Shown: positions 11,208-22,684 of the stretch, piece by piece
Numbering within the stretch: position 1 is the stretch's first letter
Layout: each line of letters opens with the position of its first letter
Origin: Ciona intestinalis
Lineage: Eukaryota; Chordata; Ascidiacea; Phlebobranchia; Cionidae
Direction of reading: 5' to 3'
Assembly: GCF_000224145.3 (NCBI RefSeq)
Contig: NC_020167.2
Location: 2,013,446-2,077,445 of the forward strand
DNA length: 64,000 bases
Notes under the pieces: generated by a model
What the model saw: the letters and a program-made list of their open reading frames with translations, nothing else
Databases searched by the model: none
Told to the model about the DNA's origin: nothing
Program-made: the position numbers and the translations under genes

Positions 11208-13018
11208 GAACTTCTGCAGAAAATACAAAAATAGTGAGGTTACTGTATATACTGCGCGTCACTTTTTAGTAATAGTAAGAAGAAATGAATGTAGGTACTT
11301 GTACGTATATTATAATAAAGAAAAACCTGCAATACAAATGATTCCATTTCAACCCCATTAATGCTTTCACCGTCAGGTTTTTGTAAGTGTCATAATATGA
11401 ACCAAGTATGACGTCACCGAATGTTCGAGTTTCGTTTGTGACGTCACGTAGAAGGGTAGAATTTGACGTCATTCCAATCAGAAAAGCTGTTCGGACCTAA
11501 CAATAATCAAGTTTTCTTACAATATGCTCCACGTGTGTGATTGTTTTTTTTGTAGTTTGTGTAAGTAATATACCTGCACTCCTGAAACATTGCGAATAGA
11601 ACCCCACGTTTGTCGTATGATGTTACGAAGCTCGTTGTGTTCTAAGCTGCTTTTAACCAAAACAAGAATTTCCACGTCTGTGATTAAGTAGATAGTAATC
11701 GACATACATGCGTGCTAATTCTTCACACTTATAGTAAAAGGAAACAATATCTAATTCGTTGTATTTTGCAAACAATTTGTATATATGTATATATAGTACG
11801 GTGGGGGAAGATGGGTCACCTTTAGCACATTCTATCCGAACATTCTGATCGTATTATAAACAAATAACAACGGTCTATGAAAGTCGTAAAGATGCGGTTT
11901 TATAATTCTTCGAATGTTTTTGGTTTACTAATAAATGGGACAAGAATACAGAATGAAATTCTGTCTCATCTTCTCCCATCCTACTATATATAGTATATTG
12001 GGTGGGGGAGGTGGGACACCTTTAGTACATAATATTCAAATCTTGATCGTGTTTTAAACAATTAACAGCGGTCTATGAGAATCGTAGGAATATGGTTTTT
12101 AAGATTCTTTGAATGTTCTTTGTTTACAAACAAATGGGACGAGAAAATAGAATGAAAAGGTGTGACATCTTTTCCGGCCTTACTGTACTTAATAATAAAT
12201 CTGACCATAGTTGCAGAATTTTTTATCTGGTCGTTGCACAAAATCGAACTCGGTTTTGGCCAAATCTGGAACACTTCCCTGTAGGTTTTGATCGTTTGCT
12301 TTCTCGATATCAACGATAAACCGTTGAGGTATATTGAGATTAAAGTTTGTTAAGGTATTACTGTCCTTCAGGCTAAATGGCGTCTCGGACGAACAGTTAG
12401 CTGTTGGCGTAAGTTGTCTGGAAGCATGAAGCTTTTGTGTAAACTTATACTTCAGTTTGTTGGTATGTTTCCATGTCGTTAAAATCCACCTGTTAAAGGG
12501 AACTGTATTTTATTTCCTAAAAGCAAAATCATAACAAGTGATGGTATATAGTGGGGGTGGGGGAAGATGAGACACCTGTTCATTCTATTTTTTCGTCAAA
12601 TTTGGAAGTAAACAAAGAAAATTCGAATAAATATAAAACTGTATCCTGGCGACTTTCATATAGAATAGACCGTTGTTATTTGTTAAAAACACGATCAGGA
12701 TATTCGTATATTCTGCTGTGCTAAAGGTGTCCCATCTTCTTCTACCGTATTACACCTAACTTACTAACTTATATCTAGGAATAACACTTGTTTTACTTTA
12801 TTGCATGTAAACTGTAAAATAATTCGTTTATACAACGCTAGAGAAGATATAGTATATATATCAGGGTAAAAGTTCTAGCTATATTTTACTTACTGTTATA
12901 TATAGGCATAGAATAACAAACACGATACTTACGCGTAAAATCCAAAGAACAGCACAGCAATTACTGTTATAAACTTAAGAGATATTCTGAAGCTTAACAC
13001 CGATTTCGCATTGTGCAT
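11208..13018 (-). CDS. GT31 gene, second copy, 5' part only
   Basis: Exons 1-4 are intact at 12933-13018, 12206-12489, 11574-11677 and 11327-11496, with the same lengths as the first copy. The first six bases of exon 5 (11208-11213) run into the N gap. The start codon, anchor and splice sites are preserved, so nothing marks it as a decayed pseudogene. It most likely represents the other allele of the gene at 6965-9606. Confidence 0.8.
11792..11985. mobile_element. MITE (copy of 8391-8584)
   Basis: Orthologous position in the duplicated block; left end GTGGGGGAAGATGGGTCACC. Confidence 0.9.
11991..12187. mobile_element. MITE (copy of 8588-8783)
   Basis: Orthologous position in the duplicated block, again adjoining the GT31 exon 2 donor. 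Confidence 0.85.
12543..12754. mobile_element. MITE (copy of 9141-9348)
   Basis: Orthologous position in the duplicated block, in intron 1 of the second GT31 copy. Confidence 0.9.
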
Positions 13019-13400
13019 AATATTTACTCGACTTAACGATAAATTTAAAATTACTGGGGAAAAAACGTCCTTATACACATTCTAACGTAGAGCTGGCCTT
13101 CGCATGCTGTTGTGTTCTGTTGAAATCTTATATCTCGTGAGTCTAATGCCAGCAGACACCGGCTGTTTACATCATCTGGACCCTGCGGCGAAAAAGAATA
13201 ATGCTTTATCTACGTCTGTTGCGAAAATACGTGGAAAGTAGAAGGATATGTCGTGCTTAAGTAACAATCCATACGTATCGGTTGGGTCGAAATCCCTTAA
13301 CCCTCGTTTTGTTGAGCTATTCAATTATGTCAATTACTGGTTTCATGAATCGTACTGTAGCACATGATTGATAGTTTTATTCTACATTTTGCGTTGTAAT

Positions 13401-13900
13401 NNNNNNNNNNNNNNNNNNNNNNNNNNNNNNNNNNNNNNNNNNNNNNNNNNNNNNNNNNNNNNNNNNNNNNNNNNNNNNNNNNNNNNNNNNNNNNNNNNNN
13501 NNNNNNNNNNNNNNNNNNNNNNNNNNNNNNNNNNNNNNNNNNNNNNNNNNNNNNNNNNNNNNNNNNNNNNNNNNNNNNNNNNNNNNNNNNNNNNNNNNNN
13601 NNNNNNNNNNNNNNNNNNNNNNNNNNNNNNNNNNNNNNNNNNNNNNNNNNNNNNNNNNNNNNNNNNNNNNNNNNNNNNNNNNNNNNNNNNNNNNNNNNNN
13701 NNNNNNNNNNNNNNNNNNNNNNNNNNNNNNNNNNNNNNNNNNNNNNNNNNNNNNNNNNNNNNNNNNNNNNNNNNNNNNNNNNNNNNNNNNNNNNNNNNNN
13801 NNNNNNNNNNNNNNNNNNNNNNNNNNNNNNNNNNNNNNNNNNNNNNNNNNNNNNNNNNNNNNNNNNNNNNNNNNNNNNNNNNNNNNNNNNNNNNNNNNNN
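13401..13900. other. assembly gap (500 N)
   Basis: Run of exactly 500 N, probably a fixed-size placeholder. It removes the 5' end of the MOSPD2 gene. Confidence 1.
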
Positions 13901-16900
13901 TGGAAGTTTTGTATTGGAGAAAGGAAAAGGAAATTTATGGTAAGTGTAATTTTTGGGATGGCAGTTCCTGACGAGTTCTTGCAAGTGAAAGCTGGTTCTT
14001 TATCGCGTGCTGGACTACTTAATTTTAACTTGATACAGATTTGGTTTATTGTTTAATTAAATGGCGTGCATGGAAAAAATATCGCCGGCAAAATTTTAAA
14101 TCAATATCACACATGCACCTATCATACTCTGCAGTCTGCTGATTAGTTGTGCATTAGGACACCATTTAACAAAACAACATTATGTGGGAATTTTAGCCCA
14201 AAAACAATTTTTGTGCCATGAATCGAAAATTAACAGTTTGTTCATGGTGCATGGAATTTAGGATTTAACTAAAACTAAAATATGCATTCATGCCATTCTG
14301 GGCAATGTAGGATACAAGTCTAGAGCATTTGTATAGTCATTTTATGTGTGGCTATTCTACTGTGAATAGAAAAAATAACGGTTTATGGTAAATCTTTATT
14401 GCAGATATAAGTTCAGATGAGTTTCCTTTGGAGATGATGAAGACAGGAATTGTATGTTGCCGCGGAAAAGCAAATGACAACACTAGGATTGGTAAGTTTT
14501 TTGTCATATAGTTACACAATAAAATATTGGGTGTCATTTGTATTTTTGACAATAAACTTATTTGATTCCCTAAACCATGGATGTGGTGCAAATTGTTATG
14601 ACTGTTAAATAACTTAACAATTTACGATACAAATTTTAAAATATAAGATGACCCATAAAATTAAAAATGTTTGCAGTTTATTTCATAGTAAGAAAACAAA
14701 CCAAAGATATGAAAGCTAAAGTACAGAGGATGATATGTCTATGGTTGGAACGCATACAACGTGCAGAACCTGGCCAGCACATTACATTCGTGATGGATGT
14801 TAGCAAATCTTCACTGGCAAATGTAGATCTGGGTGGAATTAAATTCCTTCTTACATGCTTCACTACTTACTTTCCAGATATGCTTGGTATGTGTACAATA
14901 AAGTTGCTATGGCTAGCTCATTGCAAATATTTCATGTTTTTTTGGGCAAAGTGTTCTAAGATGTCTGTTTATATCTTTTTAACATGGTTTCTAAAGCTTA
15001 GTCATTTTTTTATGTAGATCTTGCATTTTTTGAAATCTTTAACCTAATAATTATTGCAAAATACTCTATTTAGGAAATTTTTTTACTAATACACTTGTGT
15101 TTTCTGAATTAAATGATGTTTTTTTAGAAAAGATTTTGATATTGGAAATGCCCTGGATAATGAACAGTAAGTATAATAGGATCCAATTTGCTTGTTTTAT
15201 AAATTGCATGGTTTATTGGAATTAAACCAGGCAGCTTAAAGAAGGATTAAAATATTTAATCCTGTGTTATTTCGCAGCAATATGGAAAGTAGTGAAGCAA
15301 TGGATGACAGAAGACCAACGTAAACGAACAATATTCTCTTCATTTAAAGATTTAAACCAGTATATTGACGCAGACAATGCTTTAACATACATGGGTGGAA
15401 AGGTAACGAGGGTTTTAATTTCCAGTCTGTATTCTGAACTTTTTTCTCGTGAAAAAAACAACAACTTTTTGATTAACAAGATTTTTTCCTTGTTTTAAAA
15501 ACCCCATATCTTGTTTAGGATGATTGGGAGTATTCATTCCCTCCATATCCCAACGAGTCGCCTCCTATTATAATGAAGCAAGATTCAAGCAGCAATTTTG
15601 AGTCAGATGTAATTAGCATGGCAGAAGGTGAGTCAAAAGTAGGTTAAAAAACTGTGTAAAGGACACTTGAAACTATTTGTGGTTTTCAAAGATAACCTCG
15701 AAGAAGAAGAAATTGTTGTGGAAGATATAGAAATCACCCAATGCTCTGTAATTCCAACTTCCTCAACTGAGAGTGGGTACACCAGCAGTGGTGCAAGTGC
15801 AAGCATTCCTCTCGTAACCACTGGGCAAAAGATGGAAATTCTAAATGATGTAGACGCTTCTAGGCTTAACAGCTCTACTCCAAAAGCTTCTCCTGTGAAA
15901 ACAAACAATAGAAGTCAGCCAATGCATTTACCCAACTTGGATAAAGAAAACAACTCTATACCGCCAATGGCATCAATAACCCCAAGCATCAACATAGAAA
16001 AAACAAATTCTGTTAACTTGGATTCAACATACAGTGGGGCGAAAAAGAACAAAGAAGTCATGAAGAGTGATTTGAGTGACCCAAGTAAAGAATTACCACC
16101 GTCCGATGAAATAATTAACCTTGGAAGTCTATTAACTATGAGGTAAAAGTTGTTTAATTTGTTCTAATATTAATGGTCTCTTACCATAATTGTCTATAGA
16201 CTATACAACAACACTAAGTTACACATTAATGTCTATTTCATAATTTGTTATTTTCTTTCTTTATCAGCCCCGTTGCTGAAGTGATCTTCAAACAGTCAAC
16301 AAAAGATTCAAACACGTCAAGATATCGATCGAATATAACATTAACCAATCGCTGCAAGGAAGAAGGGATGGTGGTTGCATTTAAAGTAAAAACAAATTCA
16401 CCGGAGAGATATCATGTTAAACCAAGCACTGGAAGCTTATCTACAGGTTGATGTTTTTACATTTGAAGTTTTTTTACTATAAGTTACCAGCACCAATTTA
16501 GCCAAAAGCTATGTTAGGTACCAATCAACTACGGAAATACAACTGTCCTTTACATTAGTTAATCATGCAGAAATATATTTATACAAATTGCATCAAAATA
16601 TACCTTTGCTGACATTTACAAGTAATTTGAAAAATACTGTGTTTTTTTAAAACATTTTTTTGGTAAAACTTGTAGAACCAGGACACTAGTACAATATCTT
16701 GTTATTAAGCTTTGCTTTTACAACGTAAATTATGCAGGTGAAGAATTGACGATCAGGATTCACCTGAGTCCTGGATATGAGGACACTGTATCAAGGGATC
16801 GTTTCCTCATCCTTTATCAGAAGATGGAAGCAGGAATGGATGTTGCAGAGTTTTGGAAGGACCATATTGATAAATCATCAAGATTTGAGCACAGGTGATA

Positions 16901-17760
16901 TTAAAAGTGTAAATTTAAATTATTTAAATTGGAATTATCTAGGTTGTTTTTTGCATACTTATTGCATATGCTATTAATAACGTATGCCAGTATGAGCAAA
17001 ATCAATGCAATTGTTTTGCATACATTTAAAACTCTAGTGTGAAATTTGGTTAAGTTTTAAATCTCTGATTCAAATTTACAGAATACGGGTTCGTTTTGAA
17101 GCAACGTCAACAAACTTAAGGCTTGAACCACCAGTTGTGTTGAAAAACTCTATCGAAACGACCAAAATCTCAAAATCCCCAAATAAATCTCCTATAGCAG
17201 ATGAAGTGGCTGGTTTAAATAGAGAACTTGCTCGTGTTAAGTCACAGGTCAGTTGGGGTTATCTCTCTAAAACTTTATTACTGTAATCATGGTTTGCTGC
17301 ATCATTATTGTTTTATTGTTAAGTAAGGGGCATTGTTTCTGTAATAATAATTTCACTGTTGTATACTTTGGTTCAGCTTCAAATGTTTGACAGTTGGTGA
17401 GGCACACAATGCTGTTAAATGTTCTGAAGTATTTCATACTTGTCTCTATCTTGTATTAAAATGATTGATACTCATAGAAGAAAACGCCTTCAATTACTTT
17501 GGATCAATCTTTGCCTTCCATAAGGATATTTAAACTTATTCGCTAAAACAATGTTTCAGCTTGGTCGCGCGGAAGAGAGTGTGGAATGGATTCGCAGTCG
17601 ATTCGTTTACTCTCTTCTCCTCCAATCCTTCCTAATTGTCCTCCTCTTCCTCGTCATCTACAAGCTCTCCAACATCACTTACATTCTCGACCGCACGGAA
17701 AATGATCCGAACGGAAGATATTCAAACGTTGTGAATCCAGATGAACATACAAGTTTATAG
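13901..17760 (+). CDS. MOSPD2: motile sperm domain-containing protein 2 homologue, 5' partial
   Basis: ER membrane-contact tether: CRAL-TRIO lipid-binding domain, MSP domain that binds FFAT motifs in partner proteins, and a C-terminal membrane anchor. Exons: 13901-13939 (partial), 14405-14491, 14677-14886, 15128-15166, 15278-15402, 15519-15627, 15692-16142, 16268-16446, 16738-16894, 17082-17247, 17560-17760; all phases agree. CRAL-TRIO signs include VLYWRKEKEIY, the WLERIQRAEPGQHITFVMD segment and ILEMPWIMN. The MSP domain starts SPVAEVIF and contains NITLTNR, VAFKVKTNSPERYHVKPS and DRFLI. The linker (exon 7) is Ser/Thr/Asn-rich. The end has a short coiled coil (LNRELARVKSQLGRAEES) and a ~20-residue hydrophobic anchor (LLLQSFLIVLLFLVIYKL), then a 30-residue tail. 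First exons lie in the preceding gap. Confidence 0.93.
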
Positions 17761-18599
17761 GCCCCGCTGATATCATAATTTGCAGAAATCTGCAAAACCA
17801 AGGGACTCAGCTATGCAAAATGCTCTTACGCTCTCTTGTCCTGTGTATTGTTATTTTATAGTAATAAGTCATTTGATGTAGTCCTCCTATCAGGTGTCCG
17901 AATTTATTTTGTATCCAAATAGCTTGTCGGGTACAATTTCGATTGACTTAATATTTTAGCATTCCGATTTTTGACAATTTTTTTTTTAAATTTATGCAAA
18001 TTTTCAGTGTACCTGTGCCCTGTGGTAAAGTTATAAATTTGTTGTACTTGTGTGCTTAGGTACTGTGTAATTACTATCTTTTTACAGCAATAATTAAACC
18101 TTATTTTAATGTTGCATGTGTGGAAAACCTGTGACAATGTTTTAGGTAAAAAAGTAAAACAGGATTTTCTGTACTTGCAGATATTAAATATTTGTTTTGG
18201 TTACAGGTGCAGTTGATTAGGGTGCATCGCTTTAGTGTTTATTACAATACTGATATTTTACTTATAACGGTTTATTTAGCATGGTAAGTGACAGTGTCTA
18301 TATTAATCATTTCCTGTAACTGTCTATTTATTTGTTTTGGCCGATAGGTAGATAAGAATGCATTAAGTGTTGCATGCAGTCATGCTGCTAAAATTATTGC
18401 AACATGTTAGTAAGCATACGTATACTGCGTTAGGAATGTAAAAAAAAATGTTTGAAGGATCATGCACTGTAAAATAATTTTTGTTTTAAATTGCAAGAAA
18501 TTTAAAGTAGTACTGAAAGTCACTAATTTATAAATGTTACAAACAGAGATATTCTTTTATTAGTAATTACCCATATGAACAGTGTACACATCGGTGATT

Positions 18600-18614
18600 G
18601 GTTTATTTTTGTAG
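18600..18614 (+). promoter_or_regulatory. acceptor site just upstream of the phosphodiesterase ATG
   Basis: A pyrimidine-rich acceptor (GGTTTATTTTTGTAG) ends 8 bases before the ATG at 18623. This fits either a 5' UTR intron or spliced-leader trans-splicing, which is common in Ciona. It argues for the ATG at 18623 rather than the in-frame ATG at 18575. Confidence 0.5.
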
Positions 18615-18622
18615 ATTTCAAG

Positions 18623-20939
18623 ATGATTCAGGAAAAAAGTATCCTGTATAGGAACGGCAATAGATGTAGATCCTGGTTGGATCTAATTTTCCAAGCATGT
18701 ACAACCATTTCACTTCTATACTTAGTTATCAAAGTGTCAATCCTAGCAATGCAAGCAAATACAGGTAAGTTGGTTGTACAATATAGCAATTTGAAAATGT
18801 TGTATTGTATGAAGTAAAAAAAATACTTCTATTTTGAGCAGTATTTGATGCTTACAACTCCATGATAAAAGTTGAAAACTCAAGTTCTTCTGTGAAGAAA
18901 ACATTTCATGGTTTTCCTTCCAATCGGCCGCTTATCATTGCTCACAGGGGAAGCTCAGGTTTGCTTTGGTGTTGTTGGTAGTTGTATTACTAAAGTTTTT
19001 GCTTTTACGATATAAAACTTAAAGGGGCACCACTGTACCAATCTTTACTTAAAACAAATAGCAATATTTGGTTCCCTTTAAAATTACTCTGGCATAGTGA
19101 CCAAGCATAATGGTTTTGGCAAGCCTGCTTTATGTGAATGATTGTACAGTAACTTTGTATCAATTAACCATATAGAATCCACAAACTTATTACAGTGCAT
19201 TGGCGATACTGTTCTTTAGTAACTGTAGCTGGTATATTTAACTGAACCATTTATATTCAGGTATGCGACCTGAACACACAGTAGCAGCGTACCAACTAGC
19301 AGTCGATCAAGGAGCAGACATCATTGAATGTGATTTAGCTGTTACTAAGGTAACGGAAGATTTTTCTGTTGCAACAATGTTCTATAATGCATTTTTGTCA
19401 TTATACAAAATAGACCAGCGTTATGCCACAGTAGCATGTCCTAGATGCCATCATTTAGTCCAATATGAGCAAGATACCTAATTGCACTTGCTTTGACCCT
19501 TATGGGCTATCTAAAATCAGAAATTTAAATATAAGTCACTCACAAAGGTATTTTTTGGTATCTCTTTAAGCAACCACCATGTGTTTAAACAAAACAATCT
19601 TATAATGAAGTCGTAGCCCAACGCAAGAAGATAATTAAGATAAATCGAAAAAGTTATGTTTTATGTAGGATTTGAAGTTGGTTTGTTCTCATGATGCGTA
19701 TCTGAATGACACGACAGACATTCACCATCATTCTGTGTTCAAGAACAGAGTGACCACTTACACCATTGGTGGAAAAACAATCACAGATTATTTCATTAAT
19801 GATTTTACTTTGGCAGAATTAAAGACTCTTAAAAGGGTGAGTTTAAAAAATTGTAATTGCAATGCAGATAACTCCATAAAAGTGAAAGAGCAATTTCTGT
19901 TTTCTATGTATATACACTTCACACCTAATGACAATTTTTAACAGGTTCAATTTTCTAATCTTTCAGGTCCAGAATCGACCTTACAGAGACCAATCTTACA
20001 ACGGTTTGTTTCAAATTGCAACATTTGATGAATATGTGGCAGTGGCAAAATTTGCAACAACTGGAGACCGAGTTGTTGGTATCTACCCAGAAACAAAGAA
20101 TCCAGTCTTCTTTAACCAATTCCTTGCTATCAACAACACAACCATGGAAGACCTGCTGCTTGCTTCACTGTACAAGCATGGATATACATCTGCTGACTCT
20201 CCCTGTTTTGTACAGTCGTTTGACGAGCAAAGTCTACTATACATGGCCAACCACACCAAGTTACCACTCATCTATTTGACCAGCACACGACCCAGCAGTG
20301 AACATCTGAACCAACTCTCTACTTTTTGTTACGGAGTTGGCGTCTCAAAAAATATAATCGTTCAAGTGGATCCCACCACCAATGAAATCGTCACAAATAC
20401 CAATTTTCTAAAGACAGCTCATGCTAAGAATCTAAAGGTATAAATGATTTTATGCAATTGTTTTTTTCTTTTTTATTTTGGATAAGTGATTTTAACTTAT
20501 TTATACTTTTGCGGTGAGAAAACGACATATAACTTGAGTGTTCTGTTTTATATTCACCTATAACCCCAAGGACACATGAGTCCACAAGTGTGACAGCAGT
20601 GAGCCTTGAACCCATAATCTGTGGCCTACAAACCCCATTGCACTGGTAGATTATATCCATCCAGTTGGGGTTGAGGGTTCTAGCCATTTCCCACAGTGAT
20701 TTCTCACTGCAGATAAGCAATCCTGCCCCAATTAGTGTTTTGGGTTTTTGCGCGTTTGTAACAAATCACATTCTCATTGTTAGGTCCATGCCTTTACTTT
20801 TCGAAACGAACATCAATTCCTTGCATGGGATTACGGATGTGATTCTTACAGAGAATATGCAAGATTCACTGAGCTTGAACTGGATGGATTTTTCACAGAT
20901 TACCCGTGGTCACTCGCAAACTTTCAACAAGGAGATTGA
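18623..20939 (+). CDS. GlpQ-type glycerophosphodiester phosphodiesterase, membrane-anchored, 6 exons
   Basis: Hydrolyses glycerophosphodiesters to glycerol-3-phosphate and an alcohol. Exons: 18623-18764, 18842-18958, 19261-19349, 19669-19836, 19967-20437, 20784-20939; 380 aa. A single hydrophobic segment (~19-42) predicts an N-terminal anchor. GDPD motifs: HRGSS (catalytic His 82, Arg 83), PEHT (Glu 91), ECDLA (Glu 109, Asp 111, metal ligands), CSHD (catalytic His 124), IYPETKNP and FFTDYP near the end. The order and the long insert after CSHD resemble bacterial GlpQ more than vertebrate GDE proteins (from memory). No stop or frameshift seen. A tandem paralogue with the same intron phases follows at 22685. 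Substrate is not predictable. Confidence 0.9.
20508..20690 (-). mobile_element. SINE fragment in intron 5
   Basis: Minus-oriented piece of the tRNA-derived SINE: AAACGACATATAACTTGAGT, TTCTGTTTTATATTCACCT, then GAGCCTTGAACCCATAATC, with the tRNA-like head decayed. Internal part deleted. Confidence 0.7.
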
Positions 20940-21093
20940 ATCAAATCTACACACTGCGAATTCTTAAAACGATTTTTAAAAAATAGACTCAAATCCAGAA
21001 TCTTGCCACAGATGTTTCAGATTTTACATTGCATGCTCTTCTGGTGCTTTTTATTTTGTTTTTACTGATTTAATATTCATTCAGGGTTTTTTT

Positions 21094-21099
21094 AATAAA
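21094..21099 (+). terminator. poly(A) signal AATAAA
   Basis: AATAAA 155 bases after the stop codon of the first phosphodiesterase gene, followed by T/GT-rich sequence. Confidence 0.6.
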
Positions 21100-21207
21100 C
21101 AACAGCTACTCTGTTTTGTTGTGACTTGGTTTCCGATTCATACACTTCGAACCCGCTTATAAGAATGCAGAAGTATGATTTTAGATGGGATTATAATTTC
21201 GTTTTTT

Positions 21208-21310
21208 TTATGTGCGGCTGGCAATTTGGACAACCCATGAAAGGGTTCGAGCAATTATCATAAGTCAGCTTGCCCAAGGACACCCGTCTGCAACGCTAGC
21301 AGATCGAACA
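21208..21310 (-). mobile_element. SINE fragment
   Basis: Partial minus-oriented SINE: TGTGCGGCTGGCAATTTGGAC, AGGGTTCGAGCAATT, TTGCCCAAGGACAC and GCAACGCTAGCAGATCGAAC. Confidence 0.55.
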
Positions 21311-21321
21311 ACAGGCTTTAA

Positions 21322-21440
21322 TCATGCGGTAGTTAGACCAAGAACAACTGTTTAACGAAAAAAGATCCATATGACCACTAACGTGTCCAATAAGACCAAC
21401 TGTTCAACGAAAAGGGCCATTATGACGACTTACGTGCTGA
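21322..21440 (-). repeat. short dispersed repeat (ATATAGATC..TTTTTCGT family), two tandem units
   Basis: Two ~50 bp units in minus orientation, each with CAACTGTTnAACGAAAA followed by a CATATGACC/CATTATGACG block and ACGTG. The same unit recurs at 46196-46372 and 53738-53790. Function unknown; no ORF. Confidence 0.7.
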
Positions 21441-21467
21441 AAACATTTCCCATCTTACCCCCACCTT

Positions 21468-21543
21468 ACGCAGTTTAATGTGTAATTACCCAACCTTTAC
21501 GCATTTTAATGTGTAATTACCCAACCTTTACGCAGTTTAATGT
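21468..21543. repeat. 31 bp tandem repeat, ~2.5 units
   Basis: The unit starts ACGCAGTTTAATGTGTAATT and ends ACCCAACCTTT; the second unit differs by one base (ACGCATTTTAATG). Confidence 0.85.
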
Positions 21544-22107
21544 GGTGAAGTCCATACGGTAGCACCCAGGTAGGATACTGTGGTCCCATGACGTACTACG
21601 ATGCGGGACCTTACTCACATAGCATAAAAAATGTATTATCATGTAAACGAAGCAATTGTACTTTATTAGTTAAACAATTCGGATTTATGTGATACTAATC
21701 CAATATTTACGTCGACCTTTGCGTTTGAATGCAAACACGTTCATTTGAAAGAAGTACTGATCAAACATTAACTTATGCTGCATCAACTGAAATGATGTTC
21801 CATTTTACCTTATCTTTTTACATACCCGCAACAACATATCGTATTTAGTTAATTGAATCGGCGAGCCATATATTCGCCATACAGGCCGTGGGAGTTCGTG
21901 TGTAAAGCTGATGAAGTCTAGAGAATGTGCAGTATATTGAAATATGAGGAAATAGATAATGCTTGCGTACATTTTTACGATTAGTTACCGAGGTTTTAGT
22001 GCATGGTGGGTAAACAGGGGCTATAAAATTGAACTACAGAATAAATATGTTAAACGTTTTCCCCATAGCAGACAGAGCAATACCCCGAGAATAATTTATA
22101 TATTATA

Positions 22108-22300
22108 TAGGTGATATGGGGCGATGAGGCAAAACAGACCATGTTTTAATTCTCTTTATCGACCCGTTTTTAGTAAATATAGAATATTTACAGGAATATA
22201 TTACCGTATCGTCACGACCTTGAATCAAGCGTCTTTATAAGAAAATATTGAATATCATTCTGTGCTAAGGGTATCTATCTTAACCCATAGTAGTAGGCTA
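22108..22300. mobile_element. MITE, diverged copy
   Basis: Recognisable by GATATGGGGCGATGAGG at the left, TTAGTAAATATAGAATATT, CCGTATCGTCACGACCTTG, and TGTGCTAAGGGTATCTATC..AACCCATAGTAGTA at the right. Confidence 0.65.
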
Positions 22301-22684
22301 CAGTATGTGTAGCTTGTACTTAATACAAAGCTTGGTAGATAGTGTATTATATTCTTTAGATATATGGTTTATAATAATGAACAAGGACTAAACAACAACC
22401 ATCAACATCGCTTTCCATCAACCGGAGTAGCTTGTTGTGGCGTGAATCGCGTATATCGAAATTGTTTCAAGTATTGGGTTATTGTTTTGTTGACTGCAAA
22501 AGTTAAATCGCAACTACAAGTGTGACAGCTGTGCGTCCATTATGCAAAGTCATAATAAATTTAACTACGGTTTATAGATTGATCCGTATTTGGATACTTA
22601 ATTAGTAGGTTCATACAGAAACTTGGCCGCTCCAAATAATCACATACACCGTAACTCAGTTAGCGGGAAAACAAAGATCAAAGC

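Larger units (their letters stand above)
11208..13400. repeat. near-identical duplicate of 7812-9987, bounded by gaps
   Basis: The whole segment matches 7812-9987 in the same orientation with scattered single-base differences and small indels (for example TATGAACTT at the 9555 region versus TATAAACTT here). It starts immediately after one N run and ends immediately before another. That pattern is typical of an alternative haplotype contig placed in series, although a true recent tandem duplication is possible. Confidence 0.9.
20940..22684. other. spacer between the two phosphodiesterase genes
   Basis: Holds the 3' UTR and poly(A) signal of the first gene, a SINE fragment (~21208-21310), a short dispersed repeat (21322-21440), a MITE terminus (~21446-21470), a 31 bp tandem repeat (21468-21543) and a diverged MITE (22108-22300). 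No additional coding exon was found. Confidence 0.6.
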
